The notes beneath the pieces were generated by a model. That model did no database searches and was not told the origin of the DNA. It was given only the letters and a program-made list of their open reading frames with translations. Positions 54,670 through 63,457 of a stretch of 64,000 nucleotides of DNA are shown piece by piece (the first letter of the stretch is position 1; every line of letters starts with the position of its first letter). Location: NCBI GenBank assembly GCA_947454235.1, contig CANGIY010000001.1:1-64000 (forward strand), written 5' to 3'. The position numbers and the translations under genes were made by a program. This stretch comes from Chitinophagaceae bacterium (GTDB lineage Bacteria > Bacteroidota > Bacteroidia > Chitinophagales > Chitinophagaceae).

Positions 54670-57186
54670 TTAAATAAAAATATTTTGGATTGTTTCTACA
54701 TCAAAGTGTTTCCTAAACCTCTTTTGGTATTCTTGAATTATTGCATTGTCATTGTCTTCAAATAAAAAGGGAGACCCAGATTGAACGTGCTTTACAAGCT
54801 TACCTACTAACGGTTTAATTGATTCCATTTCGACGTAATCCATTTCCAGTAGGGATGCTATCATTTCGTCATCAGACAATTCAAAAGTTTTAATAAAAAA
54901 CCTGGTTGTCTGATCTAATTCGTCAATGTACTTTGTACATTCATAGACTACACCAAGCTTTAAGTATGTGTTGTATTGTAAAGATTGCTTTAATGCCTCA
55001 TTAATTAATTTGACTCCTTCTTCTGATATTTGGTTGGCTACCGAGAGATTATAAACTCGTTTCCAAATCGAAAAAACGGATTGCTTGTTTTTCGGGATAT
55101 TAGATGTAACTAGAATATCTTTTATAGACTCAGCAAGTCGTTTTGATAAATCCTTAATATAAAATTGACTATTTGCAGTGTAATGTTTCCAATTTTCAAG
55201 AACTAATAATTGAAGGCTAAGTTCTAGTTTGACTTCATTTAGTACTTCTTTGTCGATAAATACCGTTGATACTAAATTGTCAAAATATGTGCTTGGTTTC
55301 GATTCCTCGAAAAAGTGATTTTTGAACGAAGATGATGATAGAAGACTTGCAATTACAAAGGGGAAGAATTGAAATTCACCAATTAAATCACTTTGTTTCA
55401 GGAATAGGTGAAATATTTTTATGAAATTTTGGGGTTCTATCCAAGATGACATTCCCACCATTTCAACTATTATATTTAAAGAATTATCCAGTCGATATTG
55501 ATGAACTAACTTCTCTTTAACAGAATTATCTGCGGAACAAAAAAGCCTAAACTTTTGCAGACTTGGTTTGTCATAAATATCATAGCAAAAGTAGATTTCC
55601 TTGTTATAATCGATTTCAAAAGCTCTTATATTTCCATCGCCTTCAGTCCATAGACTTTTTACAAAGAAGTTTAAATATTGTCTATTCGGCAAATCGGTTC
55701 TAATATTTGAAAGATATAATTCGATAGTGTCAGTTTTCTGTTTGATAAAGTTATTCATGACTTTACCTTGTTTTAAATCAATATAAATTTCGTTGAAATA
55801 GTTACGTACCAACTCTACAAATATCAAATCTTTCAAATAAGTTTCTTGTTTTAAATACTGGTAAACAGTTTTAAAATTGTTTATAAAGAGGTTCATTTCT
55901 CTTATATCAGAGAGGATTTCAACAAGTGCATCATCGATGCTACAATGTCTCGAATTTCCTTCGTCAGACATATAGTGGAATTCGCCTGCAAATTTCTCAA
56001 AAAGAACAAAATCATCATTGTCTAAAAAGCTCTTAAATTTTGCGTTCAATTCTTTTTTGAAAATTGCTTTAGTTACGTTAGGCAGTGAAATTCTGGATTG
56101 GAAATTTTTCTTAAGGTACTTATCGGGATTAGGGATTTTTTTTGCTTGTTCGAGAGCATCAATTAAATAGTTATTATCGAAAGCGACAACGTAGAATGTA
56201 TTAGGAAAACTACCTGTATTTCGTATCAACCGCAATATTTCAAAAATTTCATTGCTTTCAAGTCGATCGACATCATCAACAAAAACGCAAATTTTCAAAT
56301 TTGATCCTTTCAGCATTTCGAACACTTCTTTTCTTATAGACATCAAACTGACTTCGTCAAAAAAGAAACTTAAAATTTTCTCTGCGATGAAACTTTTAGG
56401 CTCGTCTGCTTTCTTCAACAGTTTCTCAGCGTAACGTTTAAAAAGTGCTGTTTGATATTGCGGTAAAGCAGAAAGATTCTCAACAAGAATTTCAAAAAAA
56501 TCTTCAACTAAATTAGTCGTAGTTTTATAAATCCACGGATTGAAATCAATACAAACAACATTTTGTTCGATCAGATTTTCCTTAATCCTATTTAAAAAGT
56601 CTGTTTTGCCACTTCCCCACGCGCCATTAATCGCTACTCCAAACGAAGTCTCGGGTGTTGTTCCAAGTATGAATTTTGAAACATGTTGTGCAAATGGGCT
56701 TCTATTGAATGAATCATCTTTGTCAAGTGACGGTTGGTCGTCGAACCACTCAAATTCAGCATTTTTAGCACTCTGTTTCTTTGTGGTTTTGGGGTGTATA
56801 AGAAGCCTAGCCACCGTAAAAAATATTATCACATCTGCATATGTGAAAAATGTACAGATGGCGAATGTCTGGAAGTGTATTTCGCTTCTTAGTACAATGT
56901 AACTCAGAAATACTGTACCAGCAGTCAGATTTTTTTTGTCGGCTTTTACTTCAAACCCTTTCTTAAAGTTGCTGAAGAACCAAATAAATATACCTAATGG
57001 AAAAAGTAAAACAATGAAATCTGTCAATGGTCTTTCGTCAAAGTGCAATAGATTTTTTTGACTATTCACTAATGTACTTAATTGATGTTTGCTCACAAAA
57101 ACAATACACAGTAAAATAAAGCAAACCCAAATGTTGTGTTTTAGGGGTTCAATTGTATCAGGGATACTTTTGATTGACTTTTTCAT
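54670..57186 (-). CDS. KAP-family P-loop NTPase with N-terminal membrane helices
   Basis: 838 residues. Four predicted membrane helices near the N-terminus (about 19-32, 57-71, 90-101, 107-128), then a KAP P-loop domain: Walker A GAWGSGKT at 188-195, the NPW motif at 216-218, Walker B ICVFVDDVDRLE at 299-310, and a downstream VVAFDNNYLIDAL. The long C-terminal region (about 400-838) is helical and not recognised. KAP NTPases (named after Kidins220/ARMS and PifA) include the phage-exclusion protein PifA; many are membrane-associated and cluster with defence genes. The DNA is visibly AT-rich compared with asnS next door, suggesting transfer. No partner gene is seen. Confidence 0.8.
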   Translation of the reverse strand: MKKSIKSIPDTIEPLKHNIWVCFILLCIVFVSKHQLSTLVNSQKNLLHFDERPLTDFIVLLFPLGIFIWFFSNFKKGFEVKADKKNLTAGTVFLSYIVLRSEIHFQTFAICTFFTYADVIIFFTVARLLIHPKTTKKQSAKNAEFEWFDDQPSLDKDDSFNRSPFAQHVSKFILGTTPETSFGVAINGAWGSGKTDFLNRIKENLIEQNVVCIDFNPWIYKTTTNLVEDFFEILVENLSALPQYQTALFKRYAEKLLKKADEPKSFIAEKILSFFFDEVSLMSIRKEVFEMLKGSNLKICVFVDDVDRLESNEIFEILRLIRNTGSFPNTFYVVAFDNNYLIDALEQAKKIPNPDKYLKKNFQSRISLPNVTKAIFKKELNAKFKSFLDNDDFVLFEKFAGEFHYMSDEGNSRHCSIDDALVEILSDIREMNLFINNFKTVYQYLKQETYLKDLIFVELVRNYFNEIYIDLKQGKVMNNFIKQKTDTIELYLSNIRTDLPNRQYLNFFVKSLWTEGDGNIRAFEIDYNKEIYFCYDIYDKPSLQKFRLFCSADNSVKEKLVHQYRLDNSLNIIVEMVGMSSWIEPQNFIKIFHLFLKQSDLIGEFQFFPFVIASLLSSSSFKNHFFEESKPSTYFDNLVSTVFIDKEVLNEVKLELSLQLLVLENWKHYTANSQFYIKDLSKRLAESIKDILVTSNIPKNKQSVFSIWKRVYNLSVANQISEEGVKLINEALKQSLQYNTYLKLGVVYECTKYIDELDQTTRFFIKTFELSDDEMIASLLEMDYVEMESIKPLVGKLVKHVQSGSPFLFEDNDNAIIQEYQKRFRKHFDVETIQNIFI

Positions 57187-57310
57187 CTTGCAATTTACAG
57201 ATACTATCGGTTAAAAAATGTAAAATATAAATTTCAAAATTTGTTTTCCCGCTGCTAGACAAAATATCTTCCTTGCACGAGAGAAGCCTAGCTGGCCCAA
57301 AAACAGCTTG

Positions 57311-57331
57311 TCCCGAACCTTTCTTTCGGGA
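57311..57331. repeat. Small inverted repeat in noncoding spacer
   Basis: TCCCGAA-CCTTTCT-TTCGGGA hairpin in the 387-base noncoding spacer 57187-57573 upstream of the KAP gene. It is the first of two hairpins in a Bacteroidota-type spacer repeat. Confidence 0.5.
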
Positions 57332-57386
57332 GCGGCCGTGTGTTAGCCTTGAGCGTGGAGCGTTTTTTTTGGCTAGGGTTTTTTGC

Positions 57387-57417
57387 TCCACTTTTTTGGC
57401 CAATGCAAAAAAGTGGA
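57387..57417. repeat. Spacer hairpin with A/T-run arms
   Basis: TCCACTTTTTT-GGCCAATGC-AAAAAAGTGGA, a perfect 11-bp inverted repeat. It belongs to the GCTCCACTTTTTT-type spacer sequence common between genes in this group. No gene in the spacer; the short plus-strand frames here are not supported. Confidence 0.55.
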
Positions 57418-57573
57418 AAATGCACGATGCGGTTAGGAGTTATTTTTGTTTGTATCAAGGATTTCGGGGATATTCATTCTATTGTGGATTTCAGGGTAGG
57501 GGTGAACCCTGTACGTACAGATGCCCACGCCTGTGCGCATGCTCTGTCTTCCAAGGGTGAAATATTGTTTACG

Positions 57574-57969
57574 CTATAGAATGTAGCATAGAATTCCCAC
57601 TGCGATTACGGCACCACCTGCATAAAAAAGAGTGCTCCCTTTTGAGGCTGTTGACTTATCAGACGAACCTCGCATAATGCCTCCAAGTATACCCATAACA
57701 GCACCAGCTCCCATAACAACTCCCCCTACAACCCTGAGTGGTCTTTTGCTTTCATTATCTTTATATGCGCTCAAAGCAGCAGCATTCAGCGGCAATGGCA
57801 TCATTGTTTTGGGCAGCGTAGTCGCAACTAAAAGACCAAAATCTGCTTTTGGTGCCATTGATGTTGTAGCTATCTGGTGTTTGACTTCACCAATTGATTG
57901 GTGTTGGGCTTTTACCAGCGTCGGAGCTATTAAAAATGCAACACACGCTGCAATGCTTTTAAGTTTCAT
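57574..57969 (-). CDS. Exported membrane-associated protein, function unknown
   Basis: 131 residues. Signal peptide MKLKSIAACVAFLIAPTLVK; C-terminal half has two glycine-rich helices (RVVGGVVMGAGAVMGILGG and STLFYAGGAVIAVGILCYIL) like small Bacteroidota proteins with a membrane anchor pair. No family recognised. Confidence 0.55.
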   Translation of the reverse strand: MKLKSIAACVAFLIAPTLVKAQHQSIGEVKHQIATTSMAPKADFGLLVATTLPKTMMPLPLNAAALSAYKDNESKRPLRVVGGVVMGAGAVMGILGGIMRGSSDKSTASKGSTLFYAGGAVIAVGILCYIL

Positions 57970-58090
57970 ATTAAGGTATTTAATACAAAGCTAATCAATT
58001 GACTTGTAAGTCCAAATATGGAAAATGAGTAGGTTGGGGCGCAATGCTTTTAGCACTGCATGGGCGTTGTAAATGCCCTACTACTGAATC

Positions 58091-58104
58091 CGCGAACTAG
58101 GGTG
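58091..58104 (+). repeat. GGACTAG-type block, degenerate copy 3
   Basis: CGCGAACTAGGGTG shares the ending of the blocks at 2882-2902 and 5790-5810. Confidence 0.35.
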
Positions 58105-58120
58105 TGTTGTTTCGGCAGTC

Positions 58121-58176
58121 AAAAAGACCGCTACGATGCGCAGCACAAGAGAAAAAACACTTGCGCTAGCTGGGAG
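58121..58176 (+). repeat. Second dispersed repeat family, copy 2
   Basis: AAAAAGACCGCTACGATGCG, CAGCACAAGAGAAAAAACAC and TTGCGCTAGCTGGGAG; matches 16401-16455. Arms GCGCAG / TTGCGC keep pairing (G-T). Preceded by GGCAGTC as in copy 1. Confidence 0.65.
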
Positions 58177-58192
58177 GTAAACACCCACCCAC

Positions 58193-58224
58193 AAAAAAAC
58201 CGACAGCCATCGCCGTCGGTTTTT
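58193..58224 (-). terminator. Terminator after fumC
   Basis: Minus strand ACCGAC / GTCGGT stem (58215-58220 with 58199-58204), flanked by A and T runs, 26 bases past the fumC stop. Confidence 0.75.
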
Positions 58225-58245
58225 CTATTATAAGTTGGTTGTAGA

Positions 58246-59646
58246 TTATTTCATTTCACCCACCATGTCGCCAGGAATTACCCATTCGTCAAATTGTTCA
58301 GGGGTAACGTAGCCGAGGGCTACAGCTTCGTGTTTGAGGGTGGTGCCGTTTTTGTGGGCTGTTTGTGCAATTTCTGCAGCTTTATAGTAACCAATTTTGG
58401 TGTTCAAGGCTGTAACCAGCATAAGGCTGTTGGCTACGTGCTTAGCGATGTTCGCTTCAATTGGTTCAATACCTACTGCGCATTTGTCGTTGAAAGAAAC
58501 GCAACCTTCACCAATCAGGCGGGCACTGTGCAGGAAGTTATAAATCATCATTGGTTTGAACACATTCAGTTCGAAGTGACCTGTTGCACCACCAATGTTG
58601 ATCGCTACGTCGTTACCCATTACCTGTGCAGCAATCATTGTTAACGCTTCGCACTGAGTAGGGTTTACTTTACCCGGCATGATAGAGCTACCCGGTTCGT
58701 TATCAGGGATATGGATTTCACCAATTCCTGCGCGCGGACCAGAACTCAACATCCTGATGTCGTTAGCGATTTTCATAAGGCTAACAGCAACAGTTTTCAA
58801 AGCACCATGTGCTTCTACAATCGCATCGTGCGCAGCCAGGCTTTCGAATTTGTTTTCAGCAGTTACAAATGGCAAACCGGTGAGTTGTGCAATAGTTTCA
58901 GCCACTTTTACAGCATATCCTTTCGGAGTGTTGATGCCTGTACCTACCGCAGTGCCACCCAAAGCCAGTTCGCTGAGGTGAGCTAAAGTATTATTAATTG
59001 CTTTCAGTCCGTGATCGAGCTGAGACACATAACCGCTCAATTCCTGACCCAGTGTAAGCGGCGTAGCGTCCATGAAGTGCGTACGGCCAATTTTCACCAC
59101 GTGCATGTATTCTTTTGACTTTGCAGCCAAAGTATCTCTCAGCTTTTTAATACCCGGAATGGTAACATCAACCAGCATTTTGTATGCTGCGATGTGCATT
59201 GCTGTCGGGAAAGTATCGTTCGAAGACTGTGATTTATTGACATCGTCGTTAGGTGCCAGAAACTTGTCTTTGTCGTTCAGGTCGCCGCCTTTAAGTACGT
59301 GCCCGCGATAAGCAACAACTTCGTTCACATTCATATTCGATTGTGTACCCGAACCGGTTTGCCATACTACCAATGGGAATTCAGCATCCAGTTTGCCTTC
59401 CAGAATTTCGTCACAAACAATACCAATGAGGTCGCTTTTTTCTTGTGGTAAAACACCCAAAGCGCAGTTAGTGATCGCTGCCGCTTTTTTCAGGTATGCA
59501 AATGCGCGAATAATTTCTTTCGGCATTTTGTTGGTGTCCTGAGCGATTTTGAAGTTGTCAATCGAACGCTGAGTTTGCGCTCCGTAATAGGCTGAAGCAG
59601 GTACTTCCACATAGCCCATTGTGTCTTTTTCTGTCCTGAATTGCAT
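58246..59646 (-). CDS. fumC: Class II fumarate hydratase
   Basis: 466 residues from ATG 59646 (the frame continues to 59736 but that part is leader sequence and holds the promoter). Fumarase/aspartase superfamily: [49 protein letters not shown] and signature [15 protein letters not shown] at around residue 320. Converts fumarate to malate in the TCA cycle, cytosolic. Confidence 0.94.
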   Translation of the reverse strand: MQFRTEKDTMGYVEVPASAYYGAQTQRSIDNFKIAQDTNKMPKEIIRAFAYLKKAAAITNCALGVLPQEKSDLIGIVCDEILEGKLDAEFPLVVWQTGSGTQSNMNVNEVVAYRGHVLKGGDLNDKDKFLAPNDDVNKSQSSNDTFPTAMHIAAYKMLVDVTIPGIKKLRDTLAAKSKEYMHVVKIGRTHFMDATPLTLGQELSGYVSQLDHGLKAINNTLAHLSELALGGTAVGTGINTPKGYAVKVAETIAQLTGLPFVTAENKFESLAAHDAIVEAHGALKTVAVSLMKIANDIRMLSSGPRAGIGEIHIPDNEPGSSIMPGKVNPTQCEALTMIAAQVMGNDVAINIGGATGHFELNVFKPMMIYNFLHSARLIGEGCVSFNDKCAVGIEPIEANIAKHVANSLMLVTALNTKIGYYKAAEIAQTAHKNGTTLKHEAVALGYVTPEQFDEWVIPGDMVGEMK

Positions 59647-59681
59647 AGTTATATTGTAAAGTTTTATTCCTTTTTCGGGCG

Positions 59682-59689
59682 CAAAGATA
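59682..59689 (-). promoter_or_regulatory. -7 box of fumC
   Basis: Minus strand TATCTTTG followed by CGCC; leader about 30 bases. Confidence 0.5.
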
Positions 59690-59914
59690 ACCATTAATGC
59701 AACCTTTTTAAGATGTTTTAAGTCAGGTGAAAACAATGTGCAGAGGTGCTGATTTTAGTGTAATCGAGCGCACTGCTGCACTAACATTTGGCGTGAATAA
59801 AACGATTCAAAATTTTTTAATCGTAATTTTTATGATTTCAAAAAATGTTCATTTATATTTACCTTCATAACATTAATTTCAACTTGTTCGTGTGGCTTTT
59901 TTAATACTTACAAC

Positions 59915-59941
59915 ATGAGCGATTTAAAAACTAAAAAATGA
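59915..59941 (+). CDS. 8-codon leader ORF coupled to the oxidoreductase operon
   Basis: ATG 59915 encodes MSDLKTKK and stops at TGA 59939-59941, which overlaps the ATG (59938) of the next gene as ATGA. No RBS is needed for the downstream start if ribosomes re-initiate. May be chance; the overlap is the only evidence. Confidence 0.35.
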   Translation: MSDLKTKK

Positions 59942-60375
59942 GAAACACAGAAAGATTAAAGCTATTTGCGAAAATCTCGGCGGTGCTCACAGGTTTCAAT
60001 GTAATGGAGCTTTGGGGAACCAGTATGATGGAGACATACTTTTATTGGGTGAATGCGCAAACGAAGGGCGCAGAGCTGGACAGCTTTTATGCTGAATTTG
60101 AAAAAGTATTTACTTACAACGTTACAGATGAAGCTATTGACAGAGCTGTTGCTGATTCAATAATGCCTAAAGAGTCATTTGGCGGACTTGCTAACGCAAT
60201 CATCACGCTGTGGTACCTCGGGCAATGGACGTGTGGAGAAGGTGAAAAAGCGAAGACATACATTCCAACTCCTGAGGCGTATCAGCAAGGTTTAATATGG
60301 CTAATTGGTCAGACTCACCCGCCGGGCGCCAAACAACCGGGCTATGGTTCATGGGCTACAACTCCCGATAAATAA
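59938..60375 (+). CDS. FAD-sorbitol-dehydrogenase-like small subunit
   Basis: 145 residues. The C-terminal half (LANAIITLWYLGQW, YIPTPEAYQQGLIWLIGQ, then GYGSWATTP) follows the pattern of the membrane-bound D-sorbitol/fructose dehydrogenase small-subunit family (conserved I-x2-WYLG, PEA-YxxGLxW, WA-x-P). The usual Tat signal peptide is absent, so this version is probably cytoplasmic. It lies 34 bases upstream of the GMC flavoprotein gene, as expected for a partner subunit. First gene of a three-gene unit. Confidence 0.72.
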   Translation: MRNTERLKLFAKISAVLTGFNVMELWGTSMMETYFYWVNAQTKGAELDSFYAEFEKVFTYNVTDEAIDRAVADSIMPKESFGGLANAIITLWYLGQWTCGEGEKAKTYIPTPEAYQQGLIWLIGQTHPPGAKQPGYGSWATTPDK

Positions 60376-60409
60376 ACTCTTTCTAACAACCAACTAAACA
60401 GATAATAAA

Positions 60410-62284
60410 ATGAGTGATAAAAAACAATATGACGTAGTGATAGTAGGTTCCGGCATTGCGGGAGCTATTATTGCTAAAACACTTACCCATGCGGGTAAGA
60501 GCGTGCTGATACTTGAAGCCGGGCTGGAACAAGGCATGGATTTAGACCCTACAGGTGCTGCCGCCAACTACCAAAACTACCTCAATACTTATTATACCAA
60601 CCCAATTAAGGTGCCTAACTCACCATACCCTAATTTAAAGGTTGCGCCTTCGGCTGATGTGATTGATATCAAAGCCGACACTCCTTACGATACGGGATAT
60701 CTGGTTCAAAAGGGTCCTGTGCCTTTTGCAAGCGACAATTTCAGGGGGCCGGGTGGTACCACATTGCACTGGCTCGGCACCACACTGCGTATGCTACCCA
60801 ACGATTTCAAAATGAAATCGAAATACGGTGTCGCCGTCGATTGGCCATTTGAATATGAAACCATGAAACGTTTCTACGAAATGGCTGAGTTTGAAATCGG
60901 CGTTTCGGGCAATGTAGGCGAGCAAGTGTTGCCGAACGTAGATAAAGACTTCTTTGGCAGCAAGTATGTTTTCCCGATGGAAAAGATACCTCAAAGCTAT
61001 ATGGACGGTGTAATCATGAGAAATACAGACAACCTGAAAGTAAAACTGAACGGTTCGGAATATAAAATACGTTGCACCAGTACACCACAAGGTCGTAATT
61101 CTGACCCCAACATCAAGTATAAGAGGAAAGGTGTTAAGTGGGATAAGCGCGAGGGCGCACTTAAAATGTACAATGGCGGCGAAAGGTATGAATACCAACC
61201 AGTTCCTTCAGTTTTTGACCCATATCAGGGCGAAAGGTGCGAGGGTAACGCAAGTTGCGTTCCTATTTGCCCGGTGCAGGCAAAGTATAACGCGCTAAAA
61301 ACCATTAAGAGTGCAGAATCGAAAAACTTGACCATCTATGTTCAATCGGTGGTTTCGAAAGTGAAGCTTGATAAGACAAAAAAGCACATTACCGGAATAG
61401 AATACAAAAGATACACTCGTCCTGATAAATCGGAATATACCGAGCATACGATTGAGGGAGAGATATATGTGCTGGCAGGTAGCGCCATCGAGAATGCTAA
61501 AATGTTGCTGGCTTCAGGTGCAGCAAACTCCAGCGATCAAGTGGGTAGAAACCTGATGGATCACATGGTAATGCTTACCTGGGGGTTAACACCTGAAAAG
61601 GTTTATCCGTACCGCGGTCCGGGTTCAACTACCAATATCCCGACTTTCCGTGATGGTGTTTTCAGGAAAGACCATACTGCGTGGATTTCTCCGCTCGATA
61701 ACTGGGGTTGGGCTTGGCCAACAGGTGCACCTGCAACAACACTTTCTGATTGTTTAGCGAAAGGGCAATTTGGGAAGCATTTAAGGGCTTCGATTCATGA
61801 AAACATGACACGTCAGTTTTTACTGCACTTTGAGTGTGAGCAAACCCCTGACCCGAATAACCGTGTGACGATTGATGAAAAGTATAAGGACATACTGGGC
61901 AACTACAGGCCTGTTATCAGCTACAACATTACCGATTACGTTAGAAAAGCTTTCGAAGCTTCGATGACTGTGTCAAAACAGATTTTTGAAGCATCAGGCA
62001 TTAAAGATGAAACAAAATACAACCCTACAGACCCTGATTGCGTTGAATACAACGGTGTATTTTATAAATTCAACGGTGCTGGTCACATAGTAGGCACACA
62101 CCGCATGGGCTCGAGTCCTAAAGATTCGGTAGTTGACCCTGACATGCGCTGCTGGGATCATAAAAACCTATTCCTTGCCGGTTGTGGTAACATGCCAACA
62201 CTAGGCACTTCTAATCCAACACTTACTATGGCAGCACTTGCTTTCAAATCGGCGGAAGCTATTCTTAAACAATTAGAATCATAA
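60410..62284 (+). CDS. GMC-family FAD oxidoreductase (sorbitol/gluconate dehydrogenase-like)
   Basis: 624 residues. FAD Rossmann start YDVVIVGSGIAGAIIAKTLT (G13-x-G15-x-x-G18), FRGPGGTTLHWLGTTLRM near 110-127 (FAD/substrate loop), the Cys motif CEGNASCVPICPVQA near 277-291, and C-terminal HIVGTHRMGSSPKDSVV and TSNPTLTMAALAF, matching the GMC active-site His and closing helix. Large-subunit type of FAD sugar/alcohol dehydrogenases, but without a signal peptide. Substrate unknown. Operon with the small subunit and the ferritin-like protein (4-base gap). Confidence 0.85.
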   Translation: MSDKKQYDVVIVGSGIAGAIIAKTLTHAGKSVLILEAGLEQGMDLDPTGAAANYQNYLNTYYTNPIKVPNSPYPNLKVAPSADVIDIKADTPYDTGYLVQKGPVPFASDNFRGPGGTTLHWLGTTLRMLPNDFKMKSKYGVAVDWPFEYETMKRFYEMAEFEIGVSGNVGEQVLPNVDKDFFGSKYVFPMEKIPQSYMDGVIMRNTDNLKVKLNGSEYKIRCTSTPQGRNSDPNIKYKRKGVKWDKREGALKMYNGGERYEYQPVPSVFDPYQGERCEGNASCVPICPVQAKYNALKTIKSAESKNLTIYVQSVVSKVKLDKTKKHITGIEYKRYTRPDKSEYTEHTIEGEIYVLAGSAIENAKMLLASGAANSSDQVGRNLMDHMVMLTWGLTPEKVYPYRGPGSTTNIPTFRDGVFRKDHTAWISPLDNWGWAWPTGAPATTLSDCLAKGQFGKHLRASIHENMTRQFLLHFECEQTPDPNNRVTIDEKYKDILGNYRPVISYNITDYVRKAFEASMTVSKQIFEASGIKDETKYNPTDPDCVEYNGVFYKFNGAGHIVGTHRMGSSPKDSVVDPDMRCWDHKNLFLAGCGNMPTLGTSNPTLTMAALAFKSAEAILKQLES

Positions 62285-62288
62285 AACA

Positions 62289-63416
62289 ATGAATAAACAA
62301 TATCTACAGGATACGGACAATAACAAAAAACGTCAGATACTTTTCAATGAAGAGCTACAGGAAGCCGTGTTGCTACAGGCTGACGCTAGTAAATCAGCAG
62401 GTGAGCCCATTAGAACGCTCGATGAACTGAAGGAAGCTTTGCAGCAGGCTATAGAGCTAGAACACACTACTATTCCTGCCTACCTTTCAGCATTGTATTC
62501 AATTAAAGATGGCACGAATCCCGAATCGATAAAAAATATCCGTGGTGTTGCTGTGGAAGAGATGCTGCACATGGTGTTGGCTGCCAACTTGCTCAATGCA
62601 ATTGGTGGTGCTCCGGTTATCAACAAACCGGGCTTTATACCAAAGTACCCATACAAAATGGAGCTTTCAGATGAACCATTCGAAGTAAACTTAGACTATT
62701 TCAGTCCTGATTCAATCAGTGTGTTCATGCACATTGAAAAACCACAGCCAACCAATAAACCACCGGCACCGGGCGTTTACCACTCTATCGGGCAATTTTA
62801 TACCGCCATATACCGCGCTATGCACAGGCTAGACAAACATACTCCGGGTGGCATTTTTGTGGGCGACCATTCTAAACAAATTACAAGCGAGCATTACTAT
62901 GGCAGTGGTGGAAAGCTAATTGGTGTTTACGATATGAAATCAGCCCACATTGCTATACTTGAAATCATAGGTCAGGGTGAGGGTGTAGACGGTTCCATCA
63001 TTGACTCTGATTCTGTACTGTTTGGTGAAGATGTAGAACTCGCGCATTATTTCAGGTTTTCTGAGATTTATTATGAACGGCATTATCGCGAAGACGACAA
63101 CTCGTCTCAGCCACCAACGGGTAAGCCACTACCCGTGAATTGGAGTGCTGTTCAGAAATTTAAGAAGAACATGAAAATGAATGATTATGAGCAAGGTTCG
63201 GCCTTGTGGAGGGCAGCGTTGGATTTCAACATCACTTACAATCAGTTGTTGAACAACATTCACATTGCCTGCAACGGTAATCCTGCTCATATTTCAAAAG
63301 GCATCGGACTTATGTACGACCTAAAGTATAAAGCAGTTGCCTTAATGAACATGCCAATGGGCGATGGCTGGTATGCCGCACCTACCTTTGAATACGTTCC
63401 ACTCGATCAAATCTAA
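62289..63416 (+). CDS. VioB-like ferritin-fold protein (iminophenylpyruvate dimer synthase type)
   Basis: 375 residues. The N-terminal half matches the ferritin-like domain of VioB/StaD-type enzymes: IELEHTTIPAYLSALYSI (E58/H59), then VAVEEMLHMVLAANLLNAIG (E90/E91/H94), GGAPVINKPGFIPKYPYKM, followed by LEIIGQGEGVDGS and LAHYFRFSEIYYERHY, the second pair of expected metal ligands. VioB dimerises the imine form of oxidised tryptophan in violacein synthesis. Here it may process a product of the GMC oxidase encoded four bases upstream; this is inference. A terminator follows at 63427-63457. Confidence 0.82.
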   Translation: MNKQYLQDTDNNKKRQILFNEELQEAVLLQADASKSAGEPIRTLDELKEALQQAIELEHTTIPAYLSALYSIKDGTNPESIKNIRGVAVEEMLHMVLAANLLNAIGGAPVINKPGFIPKYPYKMELSDEPFEVNLDYFSPDSISVFMHIEKPQPTNKPPAPGVYHSIGQFYTAIYRAMHRLDKHTPGGIFVGDHSKQITSEHYYGSGGKLIGVYDMKSAHIAILEIIGQGEGVDGSIIDSDSVLFGEDVELAHYFRFSEIYYERHYREDDNSSQPPTGKPLPVNWSAVQKFKKNMKMNDYEQGSALWRAALDFNITYNQLLNNIHIACNGNPAHISKGIGLMYDLKYKAVALMNMPMGDGWYAAPTFEYVPLDQI

Positions 63417-63426
63417 TAATTTAGCG

Positions 63427-63457
63427 ATGCGCCTGCCGAAAAAGCAGGCGCATTTTT
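63427..63457 (+). terminator. Rho-independent terminator of the oxidoreductase operon
   Basis: Perfect 10-bp stem ATGCGCCTGC / GCAGGCGCAT (63427-63436 and 63444-63453) followed by TTTT, just beyond the stop at 63416. Confidence 0.9.

Noticed and set aside
57158-57573. Open frames upstream of the KAP gene
   Set aside because: They overlap the KAP start or the spacer hairpins, lack motifs and starts, and match the known spacer repeat character of the region.
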